A stretch of 64,000 nt of DNA from Deinococcus radiotolerans (GTDB taxonomy: Bacteria > Deinococcota > Deinococci > Deinococcales > Deinococcaceae): contig NZ_BMPE01000003.1 in the NCBI RefSeq assembly GCF_014647435.1, positions 62,001 to 126,000 of the forward strand, given 5' to 3'. The notes beneath the pieces were generated by a model that made no database searches, had not been told where the DNA came from, and saw only the letters and a list, made by a program, of their open reading frames with translations. The position numbers and the translations under genes are program-made. Shown here in pieces: positions 53,827 through 62,473 of this stretch (within the stretch, counting starts at the first letter, position 1; every line of letters begins with the position of its first letter).

Positions 53827-54763
53827 ACGGCCCAACGTTCTTCAGCAGGTGCGCGAGGCGGGCATCCTGGCGGTGCTGCTGCTCGGCGCGCTGATCTTCA
53901 GCTTCACGGTGCCGTCGTTCTTCACGGTGGACAACGTCATCAGCGGCATCGGCCTGAGCGCCGCGATTAACACGGTGGTCGCCATCGGCCTGACGTACGT
54001 GATCATTACGGGCGGCATCGACCTGAGTGTCGGGTCGGTCGCCGCGCTCGCCGCTGTGATCGGCGCGGACCTCATGCAGCGCGGCACGCCGGCCCTGCTG
54101 GCCGTGCTGATCGCGCTGGCCGTGGGCGCCCTCGCCGGGCTGATCAACGGGCTGCTCGTGACCCGCGTGAAACTCGCGCCCTTCATCGTCACGCTGGGTA
54201 CCATGACCTTCTACCGCGGCCTGGCGCTGTCGTACACGAATGGTCAGCCGATCCTGTCCATGCCCGACGGGTTCAAGCAGGCGCTGGGCGGCACGGTGGC
54301 GGGCCTGCCCATGCCGCTCGTGATCGCGGTGCTGCTCGTGATCCTGGGCAGCCTGCTGCTGCGCTACACGAAAACCGGGCAGTACATCCTGGCCATCGGG
54401 GGCAACGCCGAGGCGGTGCGCCTGAGCGGCATCAACGTCAGCCGCTACACCACCCTGACGTACGTGATCTCCGGCGTGATGGCCGCCGTGGCGGCGCTGG
54501 TGCTGGTTGCGCAGCTGGGCGCGGCCGAACCCATCCTCGGGAACGGCTGGGAACTCAACGCGATTGCAGCGGCGGTCGTGGGCGGCGCCAGCCTCTCGGG
54601 CGGGAAGGGCAACATCGTGGGGGCGCTGCTGGGCGCGCTGCTGCTGAGCATGCTCCAGAATGTCCTGACGCTGCTGAACGTGCAGGCGTTCTACCAGATG
54701 CTCGCGACCGGCCTGATCATCATCGGGGCGATGGTCATCGACCGCTACACCCGCGGCGAGTAA
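53795..54763 (+). CDS. Sugar ABC importer permease (RbsC-like)
   Basis: 322-residue CUT2 permease. Motifs are GLTYVIITGGIDLSVGSVAA (DLSVG), GALAGLINGLLVTRVKLAPF with IVTLGTMTFYRG, ILAIGGNAEAVRLSGINVSR and AVVGGASLSGGKGNIVGALL. About ten hydrophobic segments are present. ATG at 53795 follows AGGAG by ten bases; an in-frame ATG at 53813 is also possible. Last gene of the operon, followed by a terminator hairpin. Confidence 0.93.
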   Translation: MQQVTQMQATKRPNVLQQVREAGILAVLLLGALIFSFTVPSFFTVDNVISGIGLSAAINTVVAIGLTYVIITGGIDLSVGSVAALAAVIGADLMQRGTPALLAVLIALAVGALAGLINGLLVTRVKLAPFIVTLGTMTFYRGLALSYTNGQPILSMPDGFKQALGGTVAGLPMPLVIAVLLVILGSLLLRYTKTGQYILAIGGNAEAVRLSGINVSRYTTLTYVISGVMAAVAALVLVAQLGAAEPILGNGWELNAIAAAVVGGASLSGGKGNIVGALLGALLLSMLQNVLTLLNVQAFYQMLATGLIIIGAMVIDRYTRGE

Positions 54764-54772
54764 CGCGCGCGT

Positions 54773-54804
54773 CGGCTGGCACCGGGAGGCCCTGGTGCCA
54801 GCCG
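54773..54804. terminator. Bidirectional terminator between the sugar operon and deoR
   Basis: CGGCTGGCACC (54773-54783) and GGTGCCAGCCG (54794-54804), an 11-bp perfect stem with a 10-nt loop, between convergent genes. Confidence 0.75.
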
Positions 54805-54833
54805 GCGCTGCTGTCCGGTGTCCCCCCGGCCCG

Positions 54834-55592
54834 TCAGGGGGCCGCGAGTACCAGCTCGGGCCCGGCGGTGCGCAGCCAGGGCAGGTCGGCGGCCCCGGCG
54901 TCCGTGATGATCTGCTGCACCTGATCCAGCGGGCACACCTGCGCCATGGCCCGCGCGCCGAACTTGGTGTGATCGGCCAGCAGGACCGTGCGGGCACTCG
55001 CGGCAATGGCCAGCCGCTTAACCACCGCTTCCTCCAGGCCCGCGTTGGACACGCCGCGTTCATCGACGGCGTGCGCGCCCATCAGGTACACGTCCGCGTG
55101 CAGGTCCCGCAGGTACGCCTCGGTCCAGGGGCCGGTGATGCTGAAGCTGTTGCTGCGCACCCGGCCGCCCAGCAGCAGCACCTCCGTCTCGCCCACGGCC
55201 AGGGTCTGCGCGGCGGGCAGGTCCAGCGTGATGGCCGTGATGGGCCGCCCAGCCAGGCAGCGCGCGACCTCCTGCATGGTGGTGCCCGCGTCGAGAATGA
55301 CGGTCGCACCGTTCGGGATTTCCTGCGAGGCGCGCAGCGCGATTGCGGCCTTCTCGTGGCGCATGCGTGCCGCCTTGGCGGCGAAGGCCGGTTCCTGCGT
55401 GAGGCTCAGGCGGGCGCGCATGATGCCGCCGTGCGTGCGGGCCACGAGGCCCCGCTCGGACAGTTCAGTCAGGTCGCGCCGGACGGTTGCGAGGGACGCG
55501 CCGACCTCGTCGGCAATCTGCTGCGTGAGGAGCTTGTCGTGAATTTCGAGCAAACTGAGGATGCGTTCCTGACGCTCGAGCGGTAACAGCAT
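54834..55592 (-). CDS. DeoR family transcriptional regulator
   Basis: 252-residue regulator. The helix-turn-helix is LEIHDKLLTQQIADEVGASL with ATVRRDLTELSERGLV (residues 15-50), followed by the family motif RTHGGIM. The C-terminal DeoR sugar-phosphate sensor domain includes GATVILDAGTTMQEVARCLA, AITLDLPAAQTLA, VLLLGGRVRSNSFSITGP and VLLADHTKFG. TATACT six bases before the ATG at 55592 indicates a leaderless message. It is convergent with the sugar operon, whose promoter carries matching TGATTGTTT sites; another copy lies at 55641-55649 in this gene's own upstream region. Effector is probably a sugar phosphate made by the kinase. Confidence 0.92.
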   Translation of the reverse strand: MLLPLERQERILSLLEIHDKLLTQQIADEVGASLATVRRDLTELSERGLVARTHGGIMRARLSLTQEPAFAAKAARMRHEKAAIALRASQEIPNGATVILDAGTTMQEVARCLAGRPITAITLDLPAAQTLAVGETEVLLLGGRVRSNSFSITGPWTEAYLRDLHADVYLMGAHAVDERGVSNAGLEEAVVKRLAIAASARTVLLADHTKFGARAMAQVCPLDQVQQIITDAGAADLPWLRTAGPELVLAAP

Positions 55593-55599
55593 GCGGTCA

Positions 55600-55653
55600 G
55601 TATACGCTCTGCCGTGATCGAATTCAGGGCAAACGTGCAGAAACAATCATGTC
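55600..55653 (-). promoter_or_regulatory. deoR promoter and upstream DeoR-type site
   Basis: TATACT (55605-55600) is the -10 box, six bases from the ATG. TGAATT 16 bp upstream is a weak -35. About 36 bp above the -10 is GACATGATTGTTT (55653-55641), sharing ACATGATTG with the promoter at 49380-49434. Confidence 0.6.
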
Positions 55654-55749
55654 GGGCTGTCCTCCCGTCAACGTGGCCCCGCCGGGCGCAGTGACCCCAG
55701 CGTCGAAGCCGCCAGCGGACTCAGGGAACGGCCGCCGGCCCGCCGCACC

Positions 55750-56895
55750 TCAGCCGCTGGCCGCCGACCCGTGAACGATGCGGGCGTAGGCCGCCGGGTC
55801 CGTGGCCCCCTCGGTCGAGAGCACCAGCACGGAAGACGCCGGCGTCAACCCCAGGTGCGCCCGGACCCCGGCGTCACCCGGCAGCAGACTCAGCAGGCCG
55901 CCCGCCCCGGCCGCGCCACTTTCACCCGACTGGACGCCGTCCCGGGCCAGCAGGCGCATGGCCGCCTCCGCCTGCGCATCGGAGATCGCCGCCGCGGCGC
56001 TCAGGCCCCCCCGCAGGAATGGCCAGGCCAGGGGGGAGGTCTTCCCGCAGTTCAGGCCCGCCATGATCGACACGTGCGGGCCCGGCACCTCCGTCAGCTG
56101 CCCGGCCCTCAGGGAGGCCAGGACGCAGGCGGCACGGGCAGGCTCCACGCCGACCACCCGGGTGGCCCGGCCCGGAGCGCGGTAGTGCTGCACGGCCGCC
56201 ATGGCCAGCGACCCCACTCCCATCTGCACGGCCATGACGTCCGGCTGCGGCGCGCCCAGCTCAGCCAGCTGTTGATCCACCTCCCGGAAGATGGTGCTGT
56301 ACCCCTCCACCACCCACCCCGGCACCCGCGTGTACCCGTCCCAGGCGGTGTCACTGATCACCACGTGCCGGTCCCCGGCCCGGAGGGAGGCCGCCTCGAC
56401 CGCCTCGTCGTACGTGCCGCGCACCACCTCGACCTGCGCGCCCTCGGATTCAATCGCGTGAATGCGGGCCGGGGCCATGTCGTCCGGCACGAGAATATGC
56501 GCGGCCAGGCCCAGCCAGCGGGCCACGCGCGCCACCGCCCGCCCGTGATTCCCGTCGGTTGCGGTGACCAGCGTCAGGGGCCGCTGGGGGCGCAGGCGCG
56601 CGGCCAGGTCCTCCAGCGTGGTCCACGGGCCGAACGGGTCGAAGCGGGTGTCCAGTTCACGGTACACCGCCCAGGACGCGCCGAGAATCTTGTACGCGGG
56701 CAGGTCCAGGCGCCGCGCTTCATCCTTCACCCAGGCGGCCCGCACGCCCAGGGCGGCCGCCAGGTGCGGCGCCGCCACGAGGGGCGTGGGGGCGTACCCG
56801 GGCAGGCGCCGGTGGAAGGCCAGCACCTCCGGGTCCAGGGCGGACGTGACGGTCATGGGGGGGGCCGGGTTCAGGTACGGGGGGGCAGGGGTCAT
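55750..56895 (-). CDS. dpaL: Diaminopropionate ammonia-lyase (YgeX-like)
   Basis: 381-residue PLP enzyme of fold type II. The PLP Lys lies in RRLDLPAYKILGASWAVYRE, a YgeX hallmark; ATDGNHGRAVARVARWLGL binds the cofactor phosphate neighbourhood, and AVQMGVGSLAMAAVQHYRA and IMAGLNCGKTSPLAWPFLRG are family motifs. The C-terminal GDAGVRAHLGL and STEGATDP match. It splits 2,3-diaminopropionate to pyruvate and two ammonia. AAGGAG before the ATG at 56895 sets the start. It follows the M20 deacylase gene, the same pairing as ygeX-ygeY of E. coli. Confidence 0.9.
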   Translation of the reverse strand: MTPAPPYLNPAPPMTVTSALDPEVLAFHRRLPGYAPTPLVAAPHLAAALGVRAAWVKDEARRLDLPAYKILGASWAVYRELDTRFDPFGPWTTLEDLAARLRPQRPLTLVTATDGNHGRAVARVARWLGLAAHILVPDDMAPARIHAIESEGAQVEVVRGTYDEAVEAASLRAGDRHVVISDTAWDGYTRVPGWVVEGYSTIFREVDQQLAELGAPQPDVMAVQMGVGSLAMAAVQHYRAPGRATRVVGVEPARAACVLASLRAGQLTEVPGPHVSIMAGLNCGKTSPLAWPFLRGGLSAAAAISDAQAEAAMRLLARDGVQSGESGAAGAGGLLSLLPGDAGVRAHLGLTPASSVLVLSTEGATDPAAYARIVHGSAASG

Positions 56896-56913
56896 CAAGG
56901 GCTCCTTGAAGGG

Positions 56914-58047
56914 TCAGGCGCAGAACGAGCGGACGGTGGCGGTCAGGGTCTGCCGGCACTGCTCCGCAGAAGAGAGGTCCACCCACTCCTCGGTGGCGTG
57001 GGCGCCGCCGCCACACGGCCCGAAGATGACGGTGGGAATCCCGGCGGCGGCCAGCAGCGCGGAATCCATCCAGAAGCTCTGTCCGATCACGGCCGGGCGC
57101 TGGCCCAGCACGTGGGTCGCGGCGGCCTGAAGGCTCTGCACGATGGGGGCGTCCGGCGCGATCCCGAACGCGTCGCGCGCCAGGGTGAGGCGGTGCTCCG
57201 CGTGGAAGTCAGGATCGGCCGCCAGGGCGCTCAGGCGGGCCGTGATCTCCTGCGTGACCGCCTCGGGCGTCTCGCCCGGCAGGGTGCGGCGCTCCACGAG
57301 CAGCGTGCAGCGCTCCGGGTAGCTGGACAGTTCCTGCCCCCCGCTGATCAGGGAGGCGTGAACGCTGCCGTGCCCGAGCAGCGGATGCGGCGGCCGCTGC
57401 CCCAGCTCCCGCCCCAGCGCCTCCAGCTGGCCCAGCACGCGGCCCATATGGGCAATGGCGTCCACGCCGAGGTCCGGGCGGGACCCGTGCGCGGCGCGGC
57501 CCTGCGTGATGATCTCGTGCCAGGTGAATCCCTTATGCGCTACGGCGACGCGCAGTTCGGTGGGTTCCGTGACGATCGCGGCGTCCGCCGTGACCCGCTC
57601 CAGCACGGCCTGCATGCCCAGGCTGGCGTGTTCCTCATCGGCCACGGCGGCCAGGATCACGTCGCCCCGCAGCCGGTCGCTGCGCACGTCCAGCAGCGTC
57701 AGGAGGCAGGCGGCCAGTCCGGCCTTCATGTCGTACGCGCCCCGGCCGTACAGGCGGCCACCGTGGACGCGCGGCGTGAAGGGAGCGGTCATGCCGTCCG
57801 TGCCGACCGTGTCGAGGTGGGCATTGAGGATAAGGGAGCGGCCTCCGCCTGTGCCGGGGACGCGGGCCAGGACGCTGGGCCGGCCGGGAGCGGCCTCGAC
57901 GGTCTCTGAGGGGACGCCGTGGGTGGAGAGCCACGCCCGGATGAACTGGGCCAGGTCCGCCTCGCCGGGGCTGCCGGGAACCAGGGACGGATTGACGGAG
58001 TTCACGCGGACGAGATCTGCCAGCAGACCGGTGAGGGCTTCAGCCAT
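56914..58047 (-). CDS. M20 family deacylase/peptidase (ArgE/DapE type, YgeY-like)
   Basis: 377-residue zinc hydrolase. Metal ligands are seen in LILNAHLDTVGTDG (His), YGRGAYDMKAGLAACLL (Asp), AAVADEEHASLGM (Glu pair, one as general base), AIVTEPTELRVAVAHKG (Glu) and FGPCGGGAHATEEWVDL (His). A dimerisation domain with AHGSRPDLGVDAI lies between. TAATAT six bases before the ATG at 58047 marks a leaderless message. It probably releases diaminopropionate or another amino acid from an N-acyl or peptide precursor for the downstream lyase; the precursor is not known. Confidence 0.88.
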   Translation of the reverse strand: MAEALTGLLADLVRVNSVNPSLVPGSPGEADLAQFIRAWLSTHGVPSETVEAAPGRPSVLARVPGTGGGRSLILNAHLDTVGTDGMTAPFTPRVHGGRLYGRGAYDMKAGLAACLLTLLDVRSDRLRGDVILAAVADEEHASLGMQAVLERVTADAAIVTEPTELRVAVAHKGFTWHEIITQGRAAHGSRPDLGVDAIAHMGRVLGQLEALGRELGQRPPHPLLGHGSVHASLISGGQELSSYPERCTLLVERRTLPGETPEAVTQEITARLSALAADPDFHAEHRLTLARDAFGIAPDAPIVQSLQAAATHVLGQRPAVIGQSFWMDSALLAAAGIPTVIFGPCGGGAHATEEWVDLSSAEQCRQTLTATVRSFCA

Positions 58048-58068
58048 ACTGATATATTACATATCAGT
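58048..58068. promoter_or_regulatory. GntR-type operator overlapping the M20 gene promoter
   Basis: A perfect inverted repeat ACTGATAT (58048-58055), ATTAC, ATATCAGT (58061-58068). It covers the TAATAT -10 box (58059-58054, reverse strand) and directly abuts the M20 start codon. On the other side TACACT (58069-58074) may be the -10 of the gntR gene. Confidence 0.8.
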
Positions 58069-58085
58069 TACACTTGATGGTACCC

Positions 58086-58751
58086 ATGCCGATCCCCCCC
58101 ACGGCTCCCCAACGGCCCCGCTCTCTGGCGCGCGAGGACGTCTACGCGCAGCTCAGCACCTGGATCATCGACGGCACCCTGCACCCAGAGGAGCCCCTGC
58201 GCGACCAGGACATCGCCGAGCAGCTCGGCGTCAGCCGCACCCCGGTCCGCGAAGCCCTGCGCCGCCTGGAGGACGAGGGCCTGATCGAGACGGCCCTCAA
58301 CCGCTGGACCCGCGTCGCCCCCCTGCACCCCGGCCAGGCCACCGAGCTCTACCCGGTGGTCGAGGCGCTCGAGGAACTCGCCCTGCGCCTCGCCGCGGCC
58401 CACCTGACCCCCGCCGACCTGACCCTCCTGCGGGCCGCCAACCAGCAGCTGGCCCAGGCCACCGAGCGCCGCGACGCCGGAGCCGCCGTGGCTGCCGACG
58501 TCGCCTTCCACGCCGTCTGGATCACCCGGTCCGGGAATCAGGCCCTCCAGCAGACCCTGCACGGCCTGAAACGCAAACTGCGGCGCATCGAACGCGCCTA
58601 CTTCGACGCCGCCAGCGCCGGGCAGGCGTCCGTGGCGGAACACGACCTCATCATCACCGCCCTGCACCACGGCCAGACGGATCAGGCGGTGATGGCGCTC
58701 AGGGCCAACTGGCAGGGCAGCCTCCAGCGCCTCCTGAACAGGCCGCGCTGA
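58086..58751 (+). CDS. GntR family regulator (FCD subfamily)
   Basis: 221-residue repressor. The winged helix is VYAQLSTWIIDGTLHPEEPL, RDQDIAEQLGVSRTPVREAL and RRLEDEGLIET (residues 18-68), typical of GntR. The C-terminal FCD effector domain is all-helical with VVEALEELALRLAA, DVAFHAVWITRSGN (metal-site Asp/His) and SVAEHDLIITALHHGQTDQA (His residues). Divergent from the M20-dpaL operon with a perfect operator in between, so it very likely represses that operon and itself. Start uncertain: ATG at 58086 is used, and ATG at 58077 would add three residues. Confidence 0.9.
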   Translation: MPIPPTAPQRPRSLAREDVYAQLSTWIIDGTLHPEEPLRDQDIAEQLGVSRTPVREALRRLEDEGLIETALNRWTRVAPLHPGQATELYPVVEALEELALRLAAAHLTPADLTLLRAANQQLAQATERRDAGAAVAADVAFHAVWITRSGNQALQQTLHGLKRKLRRIERAYFDAASAGQASVAEHDLIITALHHGQTDQAVMALRANWQGSLQRLLNRPR

Positions 58752-58793
58752 CCACCACGCCTGAGTCGCCCAGGAGCGGCATCCCCTTGATCT

Positions 58794-59045
58794 TCAGGCG
58801 GACTCGTCGATGAACTCCACGTCCAGCCAGTACTCGGCGGCGCCCAGGTCCTCACCGGCGTCGCGCAGCACGTCCTGCCACGCCGCCCACACGTCGTCCC
58901 GCACGCCGTCGTGGCGCCTCAGGTGATCCGCCAGGGTCGCCCGCACCGCGCCGTCCACCGCCTCCACCTCCTCCCCGCGGTCCACGAGGTACAGGACGGT
59001 CAGCACGTCAGCCATCTCGGCGGCAGTCAGGTCGGCGGGGCGCAT
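58794..59045 (-). CDS. Small conserved-looking hypothetical protein
   Basis: 83-residue acidic helical protein of no family that I recognise. It starts MRPADLTAAEMADVLTVLYL and has several tryptophans near the end (DVWAAWQDVLRDAGEDLGAA, EYWLDVEF). Support that it is real comes from TAGGGT exactly six bases before the ATG at 59045, the leaderless pattern shared by neighbours, and from the regular amphipathic composition. No partner gene is evident. Confidence 0.6.
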   Translation of the reverse strand: MRPADLTAAEMADVLTVLYLVDRGEEVEAVDGAVRATLADHLRRHDGVRDDVWAAWQDVLRDAGEDLGAAEYWLDVEFIDESA

Positions 59046-59244
59046 GCCCGCACCCTACCGGCTCCCCGGCTCGCCCGGATCTGCCCGCGCGGCCCCGGTC
59101 AAGAGGGACTCGGAGGGCTGTCCCCGGGTTGGCTCAAGGGCCGTTCAGGTGCGCCCCGGAGTGGCCCATCCGGGCGGCCAGCGCCGGTGCGGAAATCCGG
59201 CGTGATGACCGGTCCGCCGCGCGGCCCGGCGCTACCCTGGGGGC

Positions 59245-61281
59245 ATGGCGACCCTCGTGATTGTCGAAAGTCCCGCCAAGGCCCGCAAGATCGCGGGCCT
59301 GCTGGGCGACGGGTTCGTGGTGCGCGCCTCGCTCGGGCACGTGCGGGACCTGCCGGGCAGCAAGGCTGAGATTCCCGAGCGGTACCGGGCACAACCCTGG
59401 GCGAACCTGGGCGTCAACCCGCAGACCTTCACGCCCATCTACGTCGTGCCGGCCGCCAAGCGCGCCACCGTGCGGGACCTTCAGCAGCTGGCGGCGAAGG
59501 CCGAGCGGGTCCTGTTCGCGTCCGACATGGACCGCGAGGGCGAGGCCATCTCGTACCACCTCAGCCGCCTGCTGAAGGTTGAGCAGCCCACCCGCATGGT
59601 GTTCACCGAGATCACCCGCGAGGCCATTCAGGCCGCGCTGAAGGCCACGCGGCCGCTGGACCTGCACCTCGTGGCGGCGCAGGAGGCCCGGCGGGTCATT
59701 GACCGGCTGGTGGGGTACCAGGTGAGCCCGCTGCTGTGGGGCAGCGTGGGCGGCAAACTCAGCGCGGGGCGCGTGCAGAGCGCGGCGCTGATGCTCCTCG
59801 CGCAGCGAGAAATGGCCCGCATGCGCTTTCGCCCCGCGACCTTCTGGGCGATCCGCGCGGAAGTCCTGACCCGCCCGAAATTCACGGCGACCGTCACGCA
59901 CGTCCGCAGCAGCGAGCACCCCCAGGGCCTGCCCGTCGCGCGCGCCAGCGACTACACGCAGGACGGCGTGCTGAAACCCGGCGTGCACGTCCTGGAGATG
60001 ACCGACGACCAGGCCCGCGCCCTGAGCGCCTACCTGGACGGCAAGGACGCCACCGTGACCCGTGTGGAGGTCACCGAGACCCGCTCGCGCCCCGCGCCGC
60101 CCTTCATCACCAGCACCCTGCAGCAAGCGGGCGGGCGGCTGAACCTCAGCGCCAAACAGGTCATGGACACCGCCCAGCGGCTGTACGAGGGCGGGTACAT
60201 CACGTACATGCGCACCGACTCCCCGGCCCTGTCGGACGAGGCGCTGACCGAAGCGCGCCGGGAGGCCACGCGGCTGTTCGGCCCGGCCGCCGTTCCCGCC
60301 CAGCCCCGGCAGTACGCCACCCGCAACAAGAACGCTCAGGAGGCGCACGAGGCGATCCGGCCCGCCGGGACCACCTGGCGCGCCCCGGACAGCGTCGGCC
60401 TGAGCGGCGACGACCTGGCGGTGTACACGCTGATCTACCAGCGCACCGTCGCCTCCCAGATGCACGACGCCGTGTTCGACAGGACAGACGTGACCCTCAC
60501 GTGCGGCGCCGCCACCCTCAGCGCGCAGGGCCGCGTGCTCAAGGAAGCCGGGTACCTGCACCTCCTTCAGGATGAGGAGGACGACAAGGAAGACCAGCGC
60601 CTCCCGGCCCTCCAGCAGGGCCAGCGGGTGCCGCTGAAGGCCCGCCCGCCCGAGGGGAAAAAGACGTCCGCCCCGACCCGCTTCACCGAGGCGACGCTCG
60701 TGCAGGCCATGGAAAAGGCGGGCATCGGGCGGCCCAGCACGTACGCGCAGACGCTCAGCACCCTCCAGACCCGCGAGTACGTCCGGCTGTCCGGCCGTCA
60801 CCTGAGCGTGACCGCGGTGGGTCTGCTCGTCACCACGTACCTCGCCCGGCAGGTGCCGGAAGTCATGCAGAAGGACTTCACGGCGACCATGGAGGCCGGA
60901 CTGGATGACGTGGCAGCCGGGGGCGTCACGCGGATCGCGTACCTGACGCGCTTCTGGACCGACGGTCTCGCGCAGACGATCCGCAAGGCGTCGCGGGACG
61001 CGCCGAACCTGCCCCTGCCGCACCTGGACGCCACGCGGCTGCGCGCAACCAGCAGCGGCCCGCACCTGGTGCGCGCCGGGCAGAGCGTACCACTACCCCC
61101 GGACGTGATTCCCGCTGACCTGGACGCCGATCAGACCGACGCGATCCTGAGCGGCACCTGGACCGCCAGGAAGACGGGGCGGCCGCGCGGTAGCCGGGGG
61201 ACCGTCAAGGGCAGCAGGGCCAGTCGGGGCACGAAACGGCCCAAGAAGGCGGGCAAGACCAGCCGCACCGGGGACTCCTGA
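59245..61281 (+). CDS. topA: Type IA DNA topoisomerase without zinc fingers
   Basis: 678-residue enzyme relaxing negative supercoils. The toprim domain begins LVIVESPAKARKIAGLLGDG and includes the metal motif FASDMDREGEAISYHL. The catalytic Tyr321 is in GGYITYMRTDSPALSDEALT. NAQEAHEAIRPAGTTW and ATLVQAMEKAGIGRPSTYAQ are further TopA motifs. The C-terminus stops after a short Arg/Lys/Gly-rich tail (TGRPRGSRGT, RASRGTKRPKKAGKTSR) with no Cys4 zinc fingers, unlike most TopA proteins, so DNA binding may depend on the basic tail. TACCCT six bases before the ATG suggests a leaderless message. A chromosomal copy elsewhere is expected but cannot be seen. Confidence 0.92.
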   Translation: MATLVIVESPAKARKIAGLLGDGFVVRASLGHVRDLPGSKAEIPERYRAQPWANLGVNPQTFTPIYVVPAAKRATVRDLQQLAAKAERVLFASDMDREGEAISYHLSRLLKVEQPTRMVFTEITREAIQAALKATRPLDLHLVAAQEARRVIDRLVGYQVSPLLWGSVGGKLSAGRVQSAALMLLAQREMARMRFRPATFWAIRAEVLTRPKFTATVTHVRSSEHPQGLPVARASDYTQDGVLKPGVHVLEMTDDQARALSAYLDGKDATVTRVEVTETRSRPAPPFITSTLQQAGGRLNLSAKQVMDTAQRLYEGGYITYMRTDSPALSDEALTEARREATRLFGPAAVPAQPRQYATRNKNAQEAHEAIRPAGTTWRAPDSVGLSGDDLAVYTLIYQRTVASQMHDAVFDRTDVTLTCGAATLSAQGRVLKEAGYLHLLQDEEDDKEDQRLPALQQGQRVPLKARPPEGKKTSAPTRFTEATLVQAMEKAGIGRPSTYAQTLSTLQTREYVRLSGRHLSVTAVGLLVTTYLARQVPEVMQKDFTATMEAGLDDVAAGGVTRIAYLTRFWTDGLAQTIRKASRDAPNLPLPHLDATRLRATSSGPHLVRAGQSVPLPPDVIPADLDADQTDAILSGTWTARKTGRPRGSRGTVKGSRASRGTKRPKKAGKTSRTGDS

Positions 61282-61289
61282 TACGGGAG

Positions 61290-61317
61290 CGGCGGGGCCC
61301 AGTCGGACGCCCCGCCG
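61290..61317. terminator. Bidirectional terminator between topA and glf
   Basis: CGGCGGGGC (61290-61298) and GCCCCGCCG (61309-61317), a perfect 9-bp stem with a 10-nt loop, between convergent genes. Confidence 0.7.
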
Positions 61318-61339
61318 GACTCCACCCGCCCTGCACCTG

Positions 61340-62473
61340 TCAGGTCACCGGGGCCGCCTCCTCGCGGCTCAGGAGGCGGCGCGCGGTCGTCAGGGCCTGC
61401 GCGACCACCTGATCCATGTTGTAGTACCGGTACGTGGCCAGGCGGCCCACGAAGGTCACGTCCGTCCGGGTGCGCGCCAGGGCCTCATAGCGGCGGTACA
61501 GTTCGGCGTTCTCCGGGCGCGGCACCGGGTAGTACGGGTCGCCCTGCGCCTGCGGGAACTCGTACACCACGCTGGTCTGCGCGTGCTCCTGCCCGGTGAT
61601 GTGCTTGAACTCACTGACGCGGGTGTACGCGTAATCGTTGGGGTAGTTGACCGTGCCCGTCGGCTGGAACTGCGCCACGGGATGCGTCTCGTGCTGGAAG
61701 CGCAGGCTGCGGTAGGGGAGAGGCCCGTAACAGTGATCGAAGAACGCGTCGACCGGCCCGGTGTAGATCAGGTGCCGGTGCGCGATGACCGGCAGGACCT
61801 CGCGGTAATCGGTGTTCAGCAGCACGGGAATGCCGCGCAGGAGGTTCTGGAACAGCCGCGTGTACCCGTGCCGGGGCATCGCCTGGTACGTGTCCGTGAA
61901 GTACCGGTCGTCGCGGGTGGTGCGGGTGGGCACGCGCGCGGTGACGCTGGCATCCAGCTCGCTGGGATCAAGCCCCCACTGCTTGTGGGTGTACCCCTGG
62001 AAGAACTTGCGGTACAGATCACGCCCGATCTTGGACACGACCACGTCCTCGCTGGTGCGCACCTGCTCGACCGGTTCCGCGCGGGACGCGAAGAATTCCT
62101 CCAGTTCAAAGGACGTGAGGTTCAGGCCGTACAGGGCGTTCACGGTGTCGAGGTTGATGGGCATCGGGACGAGCTGCCCGTCCACGCTGGCCCGCACGCG
62201 GTGCTCGTAGGGCCGCCACTCGGTGAAGCGCGAGAGGTACGCGAACACGTCCGCCGAGTTCGTGTGGAAGATGTGCGGCCCGTACGGGTGAATCAGGACG
62301 CCCGCGTCATCGTAGGTGTCATAGGCGTTCCCGCCGACGTGGGCGCGGCGCTCCACGACCAGCACCCGGCAGCCCGCGCTGCGCAGCTGCTCGGCCAGCA
62401 CGCTGCCCGCGAACCCCGCGCCGACAATCAGGTAATCGTATGGCTCAGCGGCTGGCCCGGCCTCCGGGCTCAC
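61340..62473 (-). CDS. glf: UDP-galactopyranose mutase (copy 2)
   Basis: 377-residue paralogue of the enzyme at 6076-7218. FAD motif VGAGFAGSVLAEQLRSAG; signature NAYDTYDDAGVLIHPYGPHI with FHTN; RKFFQGYTHKQWGLDPSELD; YTGPVDAFFDH; and the GRLATYRYYNMDQVVAQAL end. The GTG at 62473 overlaps the glycosyltransferase stop by GTGA; a longer upstream frame is antisense-like and lacks the fold. Differences from copy 1 are spread along the length, so the two are not a recent duplication. Confidence 0.94.
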   Translation of the reverse strand: MSPEAGPAAEPYDYLIVGAGFAGSVLAEQLRSAGCRVLVVERRAHVGGNAYDTYDDAGVLIHPYGPHIFHTNSADVFAYLSRFTEWRPYEHRVRASVDGQLVPMPINLDTVNALYGLNLTSFELEEFFASRAEPVEQVRTSEDVVVSKIGRDLYRKFFQGYTHKQWGLDPSELDASVTARVPTRTTRDDRYFTDTYQAMPRHGYTRLFQNLLRGIPVLLNTDYREVLPVIAHRHLIYTGPVDAFFDHCYGPLPYRSLRFQHETHPVAQFQPTGTVNYPNDYAYTRVSEFKHITGQEHAQTSVVYEFPQAQGDPYYPVPRPENAELYRRYEALARTRTDVTFVGRLATYRYYNMDQVVAQALTTARRLLSREEAAPVT

